Positions 1 to 12,300 of a DNA stretch of 64,000 nt are shown here, piece after piece. How positions within the stretch are numbered: position 1 is the first letter of the stretch; each line of letters opens with the position of its first letter. Source of the stretch: Metopolophium dirhodum (Eukaryota > Arthropoda > Insecta > Hemiptera > Aphididae); contig NC_083563.1 in NCBI RefSeq assembly GCF_019925205.1, positions 5,580,001 to 5,644,000 of the forward strand, in the 5' to 3' direction. A program made the position numbers and the translations under genes. The notes beneath the pieces are model-generated. The model made no database searches, had not been told where the DNA came from, and worked only from the letters and a program-made list of their open reading frames with translations.

Positions 1-1219
1 GGTTTACAATCGATTTCCCGTTGTGGCGGGCAGGCGTCATCTTCAGCAGCATCTTCACGACCAGCTAACCGTTCCATTGTTGGTCAATCGCACTTCCGGT
101 TAGATAACAACGACACATCGTTTTTACGAAATATTCACGTTTTTGGCTGGATAATTAAGTCACAGTGCCGCAGTCGAACCCGACGTCCGTCTGGTGTCTA
201 GAATCTGTTCCATACAGACCTATGTATCGATCGATCGAACGACAATAACAATAATAATACCTAACCGAACGTACTGCGTATTAAGATCTACCGGACTCGG
301 GACTACAACTATCGACTATCGAGTGTGAGTCGAACGAATTTCACATCCTCACGGTGTTAATAACGAACAGGTTACCGAGCGGCCAGTATGGAGAGTGGGG
401 AACTGCATGCACAATTGCAGTACATGACAGGACAGGTGGCAGATGCATTACAATTTACAGGACGCGATTGCATTATTCAATACTGAATACAGGCTACAGC
501 AACCTGATAGTTGGTAGTTGGTACCGTCTACCGCTCGGTACACTTGTTTGTTTTCTTGTTGTTGATTACCTGTCTCCTCGCCCCCCTCCCCCCGACGCAT
601 CATAGTTTCAAGTTTTGTACGACGAGCAGTAAGTTGTATGTGCAGGACTTGGGTGGTGGTGGTCATAGATAATATAAATTATATAGAGGATATTATGATG
701 GTTGGGGTGGTACCTGTTATCCGTTGAACACACTACACAGTGCAGCCACTGGGTAATTTCCGTGCCCAAATGTCAAAATATTGCACTGATTACAGCAGTG
801 ATAAAATGATAACAGTGTAATTCAAACATAGATAATATATTCTTTTATTATCTATGAATTGAAAATACAGAAATAATTTTAATATCCTGCGAAGTGCGAA
901 CATCCGGGGCTTAAATATATTTAACAATGCGAACATCCATCGTCCATTGACATTGTATTTATTTGAAATATTTCAGCGTTTGATACTTTGATGGTAAAAA
1001 ACGCATTTATTCACTTTCATTAGTAACTACCTACATTTTCAATATATTTTATAATACTAGTAGTTGGTAGATAATAATATTAAAAAATAGATTTTATTAT
1101 ATGGGTTATTCAAACTGTATTTGTGTAAACATTTTAAGTCACTTGCACATATTCTGATCTTATTTATGTCATTACTAAAAAAATTATTTATAATATAAAT
1201 CGATAGGTGACCTTAAAAA
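1..1219. other. 5' flank of NAA38, no coding exon recognised
   Basis: Roughly the first 700 bases are clearly richer in G+C and CpG than what follows, then the sequence drops into AT-rich DNA. This fits a promoter and non-coding first exon for NAA38, or the start of a head-to-head gene beyond the left edge. The short open frames here (for example 354-605) show no protein-like composition and I do not call them. The transcription start cannot be placed from sequence alone. Confidence 0.4.
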
Positions 1220-1829
1220 ATGGAGACAGACAATCAAAATGTTCAGAAAAGTCAATTTTGCAGCTATATGGTGAGTTTAACATGAAAATTAATAAATTGA
1301 TTTTTCTATTTCAAATTTTAATATAGGTATTATGTTATTACTTAAATACTGAATACTAAACCTTATTGGATTATATGTGTGATTACTGATGAATAGCAAT
1401 GTGTATAAAAATAGGATGTCAATATTTAATTTATTGTATGATTGTATTTTTATTTTAGCCGGAGAGAGTGCATACTGAAGGAAGGCGAAAACTTATGTCT
1501 TGGTTGAATCAACAAATGAAAGTTAATTTATTAGATGGCCGTATTTTAGTTGGAACATTCGTTTGTACTGATAAAGATGCTCATATTATACTTAGTACAT
1601 GTTATGAATACTTTAACGAAAAAGGTGAGTTTCTTAAGAAAGCAAATTAAATAATTTATGATGTTTAGATTTTTCACAAATGATCTATATGTGTTTAGAT
1701 TTAGATACTGGAGAATCTCGACTTTTAGGCTTAGTAATGATACCTGGGCGACATATTATTTCAATTCATACAGATGTACAACAAACAAATGATCAACCTA
1801 TAAATTCGTCAAACTTTGAAGAAACGTGA
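1220..1829 (+). CDS. Naa38: NAA38 / LSMD1, Sm-like auxiliary subunit of the NatC N-terminal acetyltransferase
   Basis: Three coding exons, 1220-1270, 1459-1624 and 1699-1829, give a protein of about 115 residues. All introns have GT-AG ends and the frame closes exactly. The core is a single Sm-like fold: an N-terminal helix (GRRKLMSWLNQQMKV), then the Sm1 strands with LLDGRILVGTF and DAHIILSTCYEY, then the Sm2-like strand LLGLVMIPGRHIISI. That is the layout of LSMD1/Naa38, which in the family joins the catalytic Naa30 and Naa35 to form NatC, acetylating N-termini that start Met-hydrophobic, at the ribosome. The start is the first ATG of exon 1 (METDNQN). A generic LSm protein is the alternative, but the GRRKLMSWLN helix and the PGRHI loop favour Naa38. 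Confidence 0.88.
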
Positions 1830-2687
1830 TAGTACTAAATAATTGCAATTTTAATGTAATCATTATTCATTGTGAATATTTTTTATCTTCATTGTTAAAA
1901 TTTAAAATAATTTATTAATATATAATACAACTATTATACAAGAGTCCTAAATTCAATTTTAATAAAAATATTAACAAATGTTTAAGTATAGATGAAAGAA
2001 AAATACAAATGCAACAACTTCATGTAATAGATAGATATATCTATCGTGTAATGAATAATAATCTTTTACACTATTTATAATTAATAGGAATACAATAATT
2101 TCTGCTTAATGTGATCACTGGTTTATTGGAATCCAAAATTAAAAAACATTTGTTTTGTAATGTTTTATTGACCTTTTATTAGAAATTAGAATCACTGTGT
2201 ACTTTTATGGCTTTAAATTATTGTCGGAACTGATTTTAATCTTAACATCATTTAGATTAAAAATAAACTGTGACACTCAACTGCAATCAACTAATGATAG
2301 TTTCATAAGTTGCTTTACTTTATTGTAATTTTATATTTTTTTTCAATTACCTATTATAATATGTATAATGTGTTATCGTAATTAAATTTGTTAGGATAGT
2401 TAAAAAAATATTATATTTTGTGAAGTATAAGTGGCCTCGTATATGCGCGTTTTCTTTGTCAAAAACTACTGTTTCTAATTCCAGCAATACGAGTAAAAAA
2501 TTATCAAGATTTTCATTCTAAAAAAATATTTTGAATCTCCTTAGTATGTACAAACGGTTCAATCCACCTACTTTATAATTTTGTAATCAAGATTGCAATG
2601 AATGTTGTTAAAATTTTCAAAAATTTGCAAAATTTCAAACTTAAATGTTAAATCAACTAAATAACAAAATAATTATAAAAAAAAGCG

Positions 2688-2895
2688 GGTAAGTGGATGT
2701 CGCTCTGCTGAGTCTGATGTACAGTAGGTTACCAATGGGTCATTGTAATGACTAATAGATGGTGTTAAATGTTAATTCAATGATTTAAAATCATTGTATA
2801 CGAAAAACGATTCTGAGCGAAGACGGTCTGTCAGCCTATAATATTACTATAAGTAGGTATATTTTATGATATTCAATTATTGTGATAAAAGTATT
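2688..2895 (+). repeat. Dispersed repeat family A, copy 1
   Basis: Starts near GTAAGTGGATGTCGCTCTG and runs through ACAGTAGGTTACC, GGGTCATTGTAATG, AATTCAATGAT and ACGATTCTGAGCGAAGACGG to TCAGCCTATAATATTAC. Two further full copies occur at 48776 and 62659 in the same orientation, and a diverged partial copy near 5875. Compared with the other two, this copy carries a short extra segment after CTCTGCTG. The family is non-coding; its class is unknown to me. Confidence 0.75.
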
Positions 2896-3058
2896 AGGCC
2901 AGGGCTATACATGGTGTATTCCGTCGCGTTTAGCCCCAGCCTTAGGCATTAGTATCTAAAGTATCTACCAGTTACTATAGAAGGTTGACTTAATTTTTTC
3001 AAAAAAAATTACATTATTTTGAAAATGTCATTGTGTGTATAAAATATAATGATATACT

Positions 3059-3545
3059 CAGGGGTGCCCGCAGAAAATATTAACTTATTAACTTAACTAG
3101 TTATTTTGATTTTTGGCTTTTCATTAACTTAACATTAACTGTAAACTTACTAAATTTTTTTTTTAATTACTTTGAAATTAACGGATTCAGTTTCATTTAA
3201 GAAGTAAATCAAGTTAATTTATTTTGTTTTTAATTTAATATTATATTTTACTATTTCAGTCTATTTCGTTTTCATGTAAAAAAATATTTATCGTGAATTG
3301 TTTAAAGTTTAAAATGTATATCATTTGAATCTAACATATGGAAATACTGTATAAAGTATAAATACTATATAGTCTATAATTTAGTTTTGGGTTGTGAAAA
3401 AAATTAGTACGCTAGCATTGTATAAACAAATTAACTTTTTTTTAACTTAATAAAAAGTTAACAAAAAGTGTGTATTAACTTTTAACTTAAACTGAATTAA
3501 CCTATAGTTAACTGAGTTTAAAAAAATCATTAACTTGCACATGTA
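3059..3545. repeat. TTAACTT-rich element, possible hAT-like remnant
   Basis: About ten copies of TTAACTT or its complement AAGTTAA are spread over 490 bases, against an otherwise plain AT-rich background. The left edge reads CAGGGGTGCCCGCAG, which resembles hAT termini, and such elements often carry short subterminal transposase-binding repeats. I could not find a matching inverted terminus or target duplication at the right end, so this may be truncated or simply a low-complexity patch. Confidence 0.4.
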
Positions 3546-4432
3546 TAGTATAAAATATCTTCAAAGTATAATCAATAACATAATATTAGATGATGGACGT
3601 AACACGTTGTAGATTCCCAAAAATTTCAATTTTCATCATGTGTAGTAAATTGGCGAAAAAGTTCATATTAGTTTAAAATCTAAAATCCTTTATGTCTGAA
3701 AAGGCCCCACTAAAATACTAAATATGATAATGGGGTCCTTCTGGGGATGCGGTGCACCCCCAGCACCCCCGGTAGTTGCGGCACTGCAACTGACACTTGA
3801 CACTTGACAGTCTGTTGTTGTACCATGACTAAATTTTTATATATATATTATATATATATATTTATATAACTTAATAACTTATATATATTTAGCCATGTGT
3901 TAATAGATAAATCTTAAATCGTGGTTGTATCACAAAATAAATTCGCGTTTTATTATCATCGTGTAAATCCGGCTGATGGTAAAGTTTCTTTTTTATCAGT
4001 TTCCTTATCACACAAATGATAAGCCTTTGGGTCTCGACTCTCGAGTTAAAAGGGCATACGCCATACAGCATTACAGCGAGCATACTCGTCACTCGAGCCC
4101 ACGATTTAAGATAAATTAATCGTGGATACAGCAGCTGCAGTTGGCAGTTTATTGTAGTAACTAGTATTGTTCATATCTGTGATATAAGTACAAATACAAA
4201 TTACAATCCACATGACGTCATGACCACATGAAATGTATGTAAGTATGTACAACTAATGAACGTCAATGCATCATGAATACACGAGTTACATAGTTAAATA
4301 CTTATTAAGCTATTATTTCTTATATTTTATTAAAAACTTTAAGACTTAATTCAAGTATTTCATGTACATTGTTAAAGATAAATGATAACACCCATATCTT
4401 GTAAGTTATAAATGGGCTATAACTACACACAG

Positions 4433-4560
4433 TATAGAAATTCGCTAGGCTAAACCAGTTTAAAATTATCCCGGTGCGGTATAATGAACCATGTAAATGA
4501 TATGGTCAAACATCCCTGTGCATTATTTTTCACACCGGTTTAGTCAAGCGAATGTCTATA
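4433..4560. repeat. 128-bp foldback just upstream of COA6
   Basis: The two 27-base ends are inverted repeats matching at 23 positions (TATAGAAATTCGCTAGGC at the left, the complement of CTTGACTAAACC-type sequence at the right). The loop is about 74 bases. The element ends 62 bases before the COA6 start codon, so it occupies the promoter or 5' UTR. It could be a very short MITE or a real regulatory hairpin; the mismatches favour an ageing MITE. Confidence 0.6.
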
Positions 4561-4622
4561 TAGTAATTTAGTATAGAAATCTGTTATTATATTATACGAC
4601 ATTGATAATTGTATTTGTTAGA

Positions 4623-5397
4623 ATGAGCTCTAAAGAGGAATTTTTATCCAAAACTGAACGGACCAAGTGTTGGTCGTCTCGTGATCAATTCTGGGAATGT
4701 TTGCGTTCCAACGATGATAAAGCAGACAAATGTACAGATCTCAGACTAATCTATGAATCATCTTGTCCAGTTCAATGGGTAAATCAATGTTCTAATATTT
4801 TTTAATATAATTAGGTAATACCTTTATAATAATCATCAAATTTGGTTTCATTAAGTTCATTATAATATGCTGTTTTATTTTTAATTTCAATAACTGATTT
4901 ATTTTCTATCTAATATTTATTTTCTTAGTTACATAGCTATTTTCTAAATTAAAAGAATATTTACATACTTTTAAATTTAGTTATTTAGATAGCTACTTTA
5001 CTCTATTCAGTTTAAGAATGGCTTGCCCATGGCAATATGTAAAAACTGTACATTTATGTATTAGGAATCTACTGATTCTACCAGAACTGGCACAGCTGCT
5101 CACCTGTTTACTGGAAATAACTAGTGTACAATTATTGCCCACTACATCATTGAAGGGGGGGGGGATCTAGTCAATGTACGAGATCATTCACGATGCTTAA
5201 AACTAGCCATTTTATAACTGAAAACAGTTAAATACCTACTATGTATTTCATTTAAATTTTAAAAATTGAAAAAAAAAAATATATTATAATAAATTTAATT
5301 ATATTTTCAGGTAAAACACTTTGATAGAAAATATAACTATCTGAAGTTTAAAGAAAAAATGGAGAAAGATGGTTATGAACCTTTAAACGAAAAATGA
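4623..5397 (+). CDS. Coa6: COA6, cytochrome c oxidase assembly factor 6
   Basis: Two coding exons, 4623-4778 and 5311-5397, encode 80 residues. The protein has the twin-cysteine helix pairs of the CHCH superfamily: C16-X9-C26 and C37-X10-C48. The CX9C/CX10C spacing is the COA6 signature. WSSRDQFWECL and SSCPVQWVKHFDRKY are also typical of the family. COA6 works in the mitochondrial intermembrane space, helping copper delivery to the CuA site of cytochrome c oxidase subunit 2; import and folding use the Mia40 disulfide relay rather than a presequence, consistent with the lack of one here. An upstream in-frame TTG stretch exists, but the ATG at 4623 gives the usual short N-terminus. Confidence 0.94.
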
Positions 5398-5700
5398 TGT
5401 ACTTAATAATATTATGATGGTGTTAGTTTAATTGGTAGGTAACATAGTTCAATATAGTTTATTTGAAATTAATTTTATTATATTAATTTATTTACTATTC
5501 AAACATTTTTATCCTTCTTATGTTGAAAAGTTAAGTATAGGTATAATAATGATTTAAATGTTATATATAAAAATAACAAAAAATAAAAATTGTTTAAATA
5601 TACCTATTACCTAATTTGTATTATTAAATGAATAATATTATTAAACTAATAAATATTTATTGCAGTTGTTATTACCTATTTCATTTTTTTGTTTTACATA

Positions 5701-6192
5701 CCGTCAACCGAGGTGACTTAAATCAATCTTGACTTTTTGCTTGGTGTCCTCAGCTTGACTTGATCAGCTATGAATATTCATGTTAAAGTTCAATTCAAGC
5801 ACATTACAGGCGATTTGTAACAAAATATTTATTTTAAAAACGTTGGTGAATTACTGCTATACACTAGGTGTAAAGTGGGTCACTGAAATGGATGTGTTAA
5901 ATTTGAATTCAAATATTCAATGATATATCATAAATTATTGTAGTATTGTACACGAAAAATGATTTTGCACGGTCCATAGTCATCATGTCTTATGATTATT
6001 ATCACAAAAGTTAAAAAATATATTTTCATGGAGGTAGAATTAAATAATATTTTTAGGTACCCCATAATTGTATTATTTTGTGCTATTAGCCTATACTCTA
6101 TTCCAAATAAACATGGAAAAACTACGCACCCTATTTAAATAATATGCTGTTATAACAAAAACCAAATTATCCCATCTCGCCTCGGTTGACAG
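5701..6192. mobile_element. TA-flanked MITE between COA6 and THADA
   Basis: The ends form a 16-bp inverted repeat with 14 matches (CCGTCAACCGAGGTGA on the left; CTGTCAACCGAGGCGA read inward from the right). Each end is bordered by TA, the duplication used by Tc1/mariner-type elements. No open frame is present, so it is non-autonomous. It contains a diverged piece of repeat family A around 5875-6010. It ends 115 bases before the THADA start codon and so lies in the THADA 5' region. Confidence 0.7.
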
Positions 6193-6306
6193 TACTAAAC
6201 TATTTGGATTTCACATGAAATTATTTTTAATAAAATACTTTTGTTTCTATTTTTACTATATAAAACAATATTTTTTTTCAGTCTTAACTGTAGTACTCTT
6301 TCAAAT

Positions 6307-9300
6307 ATGTTGTCGTCTCATGAATTACTTGACAAATTTAGTGTGAAAGTATTTGAAAACAATTTTCAATACAATTATACTTCTATGACTGTAAGTATGT
6401 GGTATATAAAATAGTTAAGTAATAAGTATAGTTTGAATTTTATAACACTAAAAATCTATAAGAAAGGCATTTAAATGAAAGCAATAATAAGCTCTAAACA
6501 TCCTTTAAATATTCTATAAAATTGGGTTAAGTTGTTTTTAAATTGATTTAATATTTTAGTAATTAATCATAAATATAAATCATTAATAAATAATTTGTTC
6601 TGATAAAAAAGATTCATATTAACAAGACAGCTCAATTTAAAATTTGTTTAAAAATTAAAAATTAAAATATTTGTTAATTTTTAAAAAATTATTAGTACTT
6701 ATTGATTGACTAAGAGTATCTATACTCTGTCTAGTAATATAATACGGTTTGACAAAATTTGGTTTTTCTGTGCATTTATTATCACCTTGCCATAATAAAA
6801 CTGGTCTTGTTGGCAGTGTCATGCAGAATTGGTGTGTTTTTCACTGGGTATAGTATAGGGAGGATAGAGTAGGCAATGAATTCATAAAGAATAGTGTAGG
6901 AGTTGGCACCAATTATAGAAAAATACGTTGAGATGATTTGGCCATGTTGAAATATCATCGGAGAACCGTGGAAAATGGTTTGATGGTAAATCTGGGTTTA
7001 ATATGTTATTTTTATCAATTATACATACCTTAGTTCCAAGTTCCAAAAGTTCCAGATGTATTATCAAAGGCACATTTGTAATTATCCTTAGATCATATAC
7101 TAATATATGATCTAAATAATCATCATTATTATTTATTAGTATCAGCAGGTTTTTTAATTCCAGTTATTTCATTTTTATTAGATGAATTTTTCAGAAACTT
7201 GTTCTGCATTTATAAAAAAAAAATTTTAAATAGTACAAAAATATGCTAATATTTATGTTCAATAATTTGTATCAAATTGTTATTAAAAGTTTATAATTAC
7301 TTGGCGGTTATGGGCTTGATGAATGTGAACTACCACATAGTTTTTTAATTTCTTTTCATTGAACTGCTTAAATATTTCTTTGACATTTTAAATAATTATT
7401 ATATTATATAAATATATTATATGTTACAATATGATTCATATATCTTTATCAGTTCACCATGCTAGACAATACTGTATTGAATGTTATATATTATTGGTTA
7501 TGTACGGCCGTCATTATTTTTAGGGGAAAAAGTATTACAATTAATAAATTATAAGCCACCAAGAGCCTAGCATAATCCAAATACCATGAGAGTTCTAACC
7601 ACGGTGGTTATCTAGGTTCATAAACCATAATAGACTACAGCAGGCAGGTATCTATTTATATCGAGTGATTGAGTAATGTTAGATACAGAATAGGCTTGTT
7701 AACTCAATATAATAATTTAAAATATGAATTTAATGTTCGTTATAACTTTTATACCATTTTTGTTAATCAGCTAAAATGTTGTTTATCACAAATTACGATA
7801 AATAGGTATACAACTAATTTTGTTTGTCTGTAGTCAGTAGGCCCCCTCTTTCATTTTGGCCCAGTAGTAATGTCCCGGAATTTCTACACAAAACTATCTA
7901 TATTATATATATTTTTAATGAATGTGTTCTCTTGTTTAAATCAATTTTGGAATAATGAAATTGATTTATACATCTGTTATATGATATATTTAATTAATTT
8001 TCAGGAGTTGAATACTTTTCTTCAAAAAAGTATTAATGGTGATGTAAATTGTTGTACAAAAAACCCAAAATGCCAAGATATTTTAAAAAATATTCACTTT
8101 TGTTTTATAAACATAATTGATTATAAAAAACATGCATCAGACTATCAAAGTTCTTTTCCTCAAATTTTATATCAAACATTTTATTTAAGTCAACAGAATA
8201 TACCAAAACAACAATCTAATAATGAAGAAAAAAATAAATGGACCTTACCTATGAAAATAGATGAATCAGATATTAGTGGTACAGGCATTACACATTTTGT
8301 ATGTCTTGGAAAACAATTGAAATTACCATCAGAAAAGTATGACCAATATTGTTTGCTTATTCATGTTGGTGCTGTTAAATGTTTTCAATCTGAAAAACAA
8401 TTAAATTGTATAAATAATTCAATTGAAAATATTTGTGATTTTTGCTTCCGTTATACTGAAATAAATTTAGAAGCTTTAAAATATTTAACGGAATGTATGA
8501 CAATTATAACAAAAGATCAGTGGAAAAAGTCATCAAAATCTATTTATAAGGTCCTAATGGGCCAAATGAATCATTATTCACCATCAATTCGTGACCAATG
8601 TATTTTACTTTTAATAAAATGTTTAGACCTTGAAGATTTAGATTATATACTAAATATAGTTATTTTAGAAATATCATGGTCTTTGAGGACTAAGTTTTAT
8701 ATGTTGACTGTTATTGCTTCAAAATACGGTGCCAAAAAGGTACATAATATGATATTTTCTAGTTCATAATATGTAATCTATTATTTTTTATTACCTATTA
8801 TTATAATTTTAGATTTTAGAGAAGTATGATATTTTATCAATTTCAATGTGGAAATGCTTAGATGAACCATACTTGATGTCCCCTTGTATGGATCTGTACA
8901 AAACATTCATAAAAGATTTAAGTGAAGATGATTTTAGTACTTTAGTTATGCAGCCAATCGTTAATTATCTGACTAATAACAATATTAATTCTGAGTAAGT
9001 ATTATTATTTTTTGTTCAAAATCTTAAATTATCATTGATGACATTACTCTGTATAGATATTATAATCTTATAATTAGAGCTGGCGTGAACAATTCTTATA
9101 AAATGTATGCATGTTTCTTTCATGTGTTTTTTTAAATTTATATTTTACGGTCTATATTTATGTACATAACTATGGTGTATTTCTCTTATTTGAACATTGT
9201 CGTAATAAAGTAAAATTTTTACATTTACCTAGGTATTTTTCACAGTGCATTAAATTGTCCATCAAGGTTCGTAGTATAAAAAGCTTAAAATTAATCTAAA

Positions 9301-12300
9301 ATCTAAATATTTGGAATATATTATTGCTTATAGTAATGTATATATAGTATATATATATAATGTATATATATATAGTGCAAACAGTTTCAAGTCTACACAA
9401 AATTACTTTTTATTCACTACAAAATAACTAAAAATGTTGTTTTTCATTAAATATCTCATTTAAAACAGTTTAAATGCTTATAAGAAAATTGCAAATATGT
9501 TTTTTCTTCAATTTTTAGGATTTTGTATGAAGATTTGTATTACTTTTTCAAATATTAGTTATTTAAATTTTTTTATGGTTTCGATGAATTTTGATAACAT
9601 CTGTACTTAAAAGTTTATGAAAAAAGTTGTTTAACCTTAGTATTTTTAGATTCTAAACGGAGCAAGAAAGCTAGTGGTTTTACAATGGTGTTTATTTTTA
9701 TATATTTAAATTGATTTTAAGAACATTAGGAACATTACTATATACTATTCCTTAATAGTAATTAATAATGTTTTATCAACACATTACATAATAAAAAAAA
9801 ACTATAATAAGTTTCAAATTTCAAATGCCTATAAAGTATAAATGCTTTTAATTTATTCTAAATAATTTAAGAATTTTATTGTTAATAGAAAATGATAATA
9901 TAAGAAATAGCAAAGTAATTTTTAGTATTTACGATTTAACATTTTTAAAAAAATAACAAAAATTGATAAATGATACATTTTTATGCGTAGATTTTAATAA
10001 AAAGTGTTGTAACATTATACTCCCTTTTTTCAACTTCTAATAAAAAATCTTGTATGGTATCTTAGTATCTCGCATTAAATTTTCAAACATTAGATGTTAA
10101 AATTTAAAATTGTATGAAATTTTAACTGAAATAATTTGCATATTTTGTTTGTTTTATTAACGAATTTCATAAGAATTTGAACATGTAACATTTATAAAAA
10201 ATTTAGATTTTGTGCCCTCTTAACTATTATTTTAATTTCTATGTTATAAATTATAAATATTAATATTGTTCAGAAGTATATTGTTTTGAAGTAACAAAGT
10301 AAGACATTAAAAAATTTAATTTTTCAGGTTAACAAGGTACAATTTTGTGACTTATCTACTACCTCTATTGAAATCCAAACATATGGGCAGTTTATTGATG
10401 TTGTATGAAAAAATTAATATTTATAGAACACACAATAACACGAAATCAGATTTATATCTTCAAATACATGTATTAAGAATGGTTTATAATACCGAAGTAG
10501 AAAATATTAAAGAAATACTTGACTTATCTCTGAATTCTGGTGATGCTAAAATAAGATCTGTAGCATTCACTATTCTGTGTTCTTCAAAGTTATCAACAGA
10601 TATATTGAATTCAATTTACAATTTTATTGTTGATAATATAAACAGCGATTGTTCAACTCTCAGAACACAGCTTGTTTCTGGATTAACAAATATGTTATGC
10701 AAGTTTAAAAAACTTAACACATCTATAACCACATTTTTAAACAAATTACATGTATTAATCCTATCAAATCTGGTCCCTGGTTCAAATTACCAAAGAAAAA
10801 TTACATCATTGAAAATATATTCGGTTATACTTAAGTATAAAAACAAAGATTATGTTTCATATTCATGTAGACATTTACTTTTTACAAATTTATTAGATTC
10901 TGAAGATATTAGAAAAATATGTAGTGAAATACTAGTGTCATATTTTAGTGTTGTAAAAGAAGACAAAATATATTTAAATAATTGGATGAAACTTGGTACA
11001 AACTTATGTTATGATCCTTTATTTTATAAAAATGAAAGCGGTTCAACTATAATATATACTGTAACTACATTAGCTTACAAATCTGGACTTAAAATTGATA
11101 TATTCAACATAAACAATTCATCTGTGTCTGCATATATATTAGACTTAGCAAAAAAACAAGAGAAACGACTAAAGGATAATTTTGTCAGCAATGTGACACA
11201 TGGTACACTTTATGGTTTATTAGATGCACTGAATAATTTATCGTTTGAAAAAAATTCTCCAGAAAAAAACAAGTTAAATGAAACACAGATTGAGATCTTG
11301 TTAAATTTGATTGAAGACAATTTGAATCTAATGCTAGATACATTATCTTCTAGCATGGATGTTGAAGGTATATTTCTTATTCATACAACATTAACATCAT
11401 TATTTTTTTTATTATTATCAACTTATTTAGGTAAACCTGAGGCACCATCTTTTGCTCAGATGGATTTAGCATTAAGTAGTTTATGTTCATCAAATCAAGA
11501 CAATGTTCAAATGCCAACAAACCAATTTCTATTAAATTTCATTTGGATAAATATTAAAGTATAAATATGTTATACATTTATACCTAGTTATTTTATTCAT
11601 TAAATATTAATTTATTTGTACAGATTTGTTGTGATGTTGCAAGTAAATATGCAGTTATGTTAGCGATTAGTGATACTTCAAATACATTATATAAAGATAC
11701 TCAAATCAAAAGATGTGCGGATATAATAGCAGACGTGTTAATTAGGTGTAGACATAAAGGTGCTATGGAAGCTACTTGCAAATCACTGGGAATAATATTA
11801 AAACATTGGAAAGTATCACTAAGTTGGTGTCAAAATATGTTAACTGACCATATTAATTGTATGAAACCAGAAGATGAAATATCAAGAAGATCAGCTGGAG
11901 TAAGATACCTTATACACGCAATTGTGACAAATAATAAAGTGAGTTTTTTAACCATTAAATTGTGGACATTTGATTCCATTTTAAATAAAAAGGGTTTTGT
12001 ACTTTTTTAGTATGTGGTTAAGTATAAATACAATTCTAAATTGTTTTAGATTTTTGGTTTCAGTATGAACTACTTAAGAGAAACTTTAGATAATGCTTAT
12101 ATAAACATATGGAGAAAATGTTAAATATCTACAATTACTCATTTTTGAGTTAGGTACACAAAAAAACACAAAATCGATTATTTCCAAAACTGGAGACTAA
12201 AAAATTATGCTTGAATATTCCCGCTTTCCTTAATTTTGTTTGTTTTTCCCAAATATTTTAATATACTGGGAGTTTTAGATTCTGAGTGGAGCGATGAATG

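Larger units (their letters stand above)
1830..4432. other. Intergenic spacer NAA38-COA6, repeats only
   Basis: The NAA38 3' UTR probably ends soon after the AATAAA-type signals near 1960. The rest is AT-rich and contains a copy of the GTGGATGTCGCTCTGCTG dispersed repeat and a TTAACTT-rich element, listed separately. A short (TA)n tract lies around 3839-3865. I see no coding exon or RNA gene. Confidence 0.5.

Noticed and set aside
354..666. Overlapping short frames on both strands near the left edge
   Set aside because: Proline and poly-Thr runs from simple sequence, no motif, no splice context; probably the NAA38 promoter or leader.
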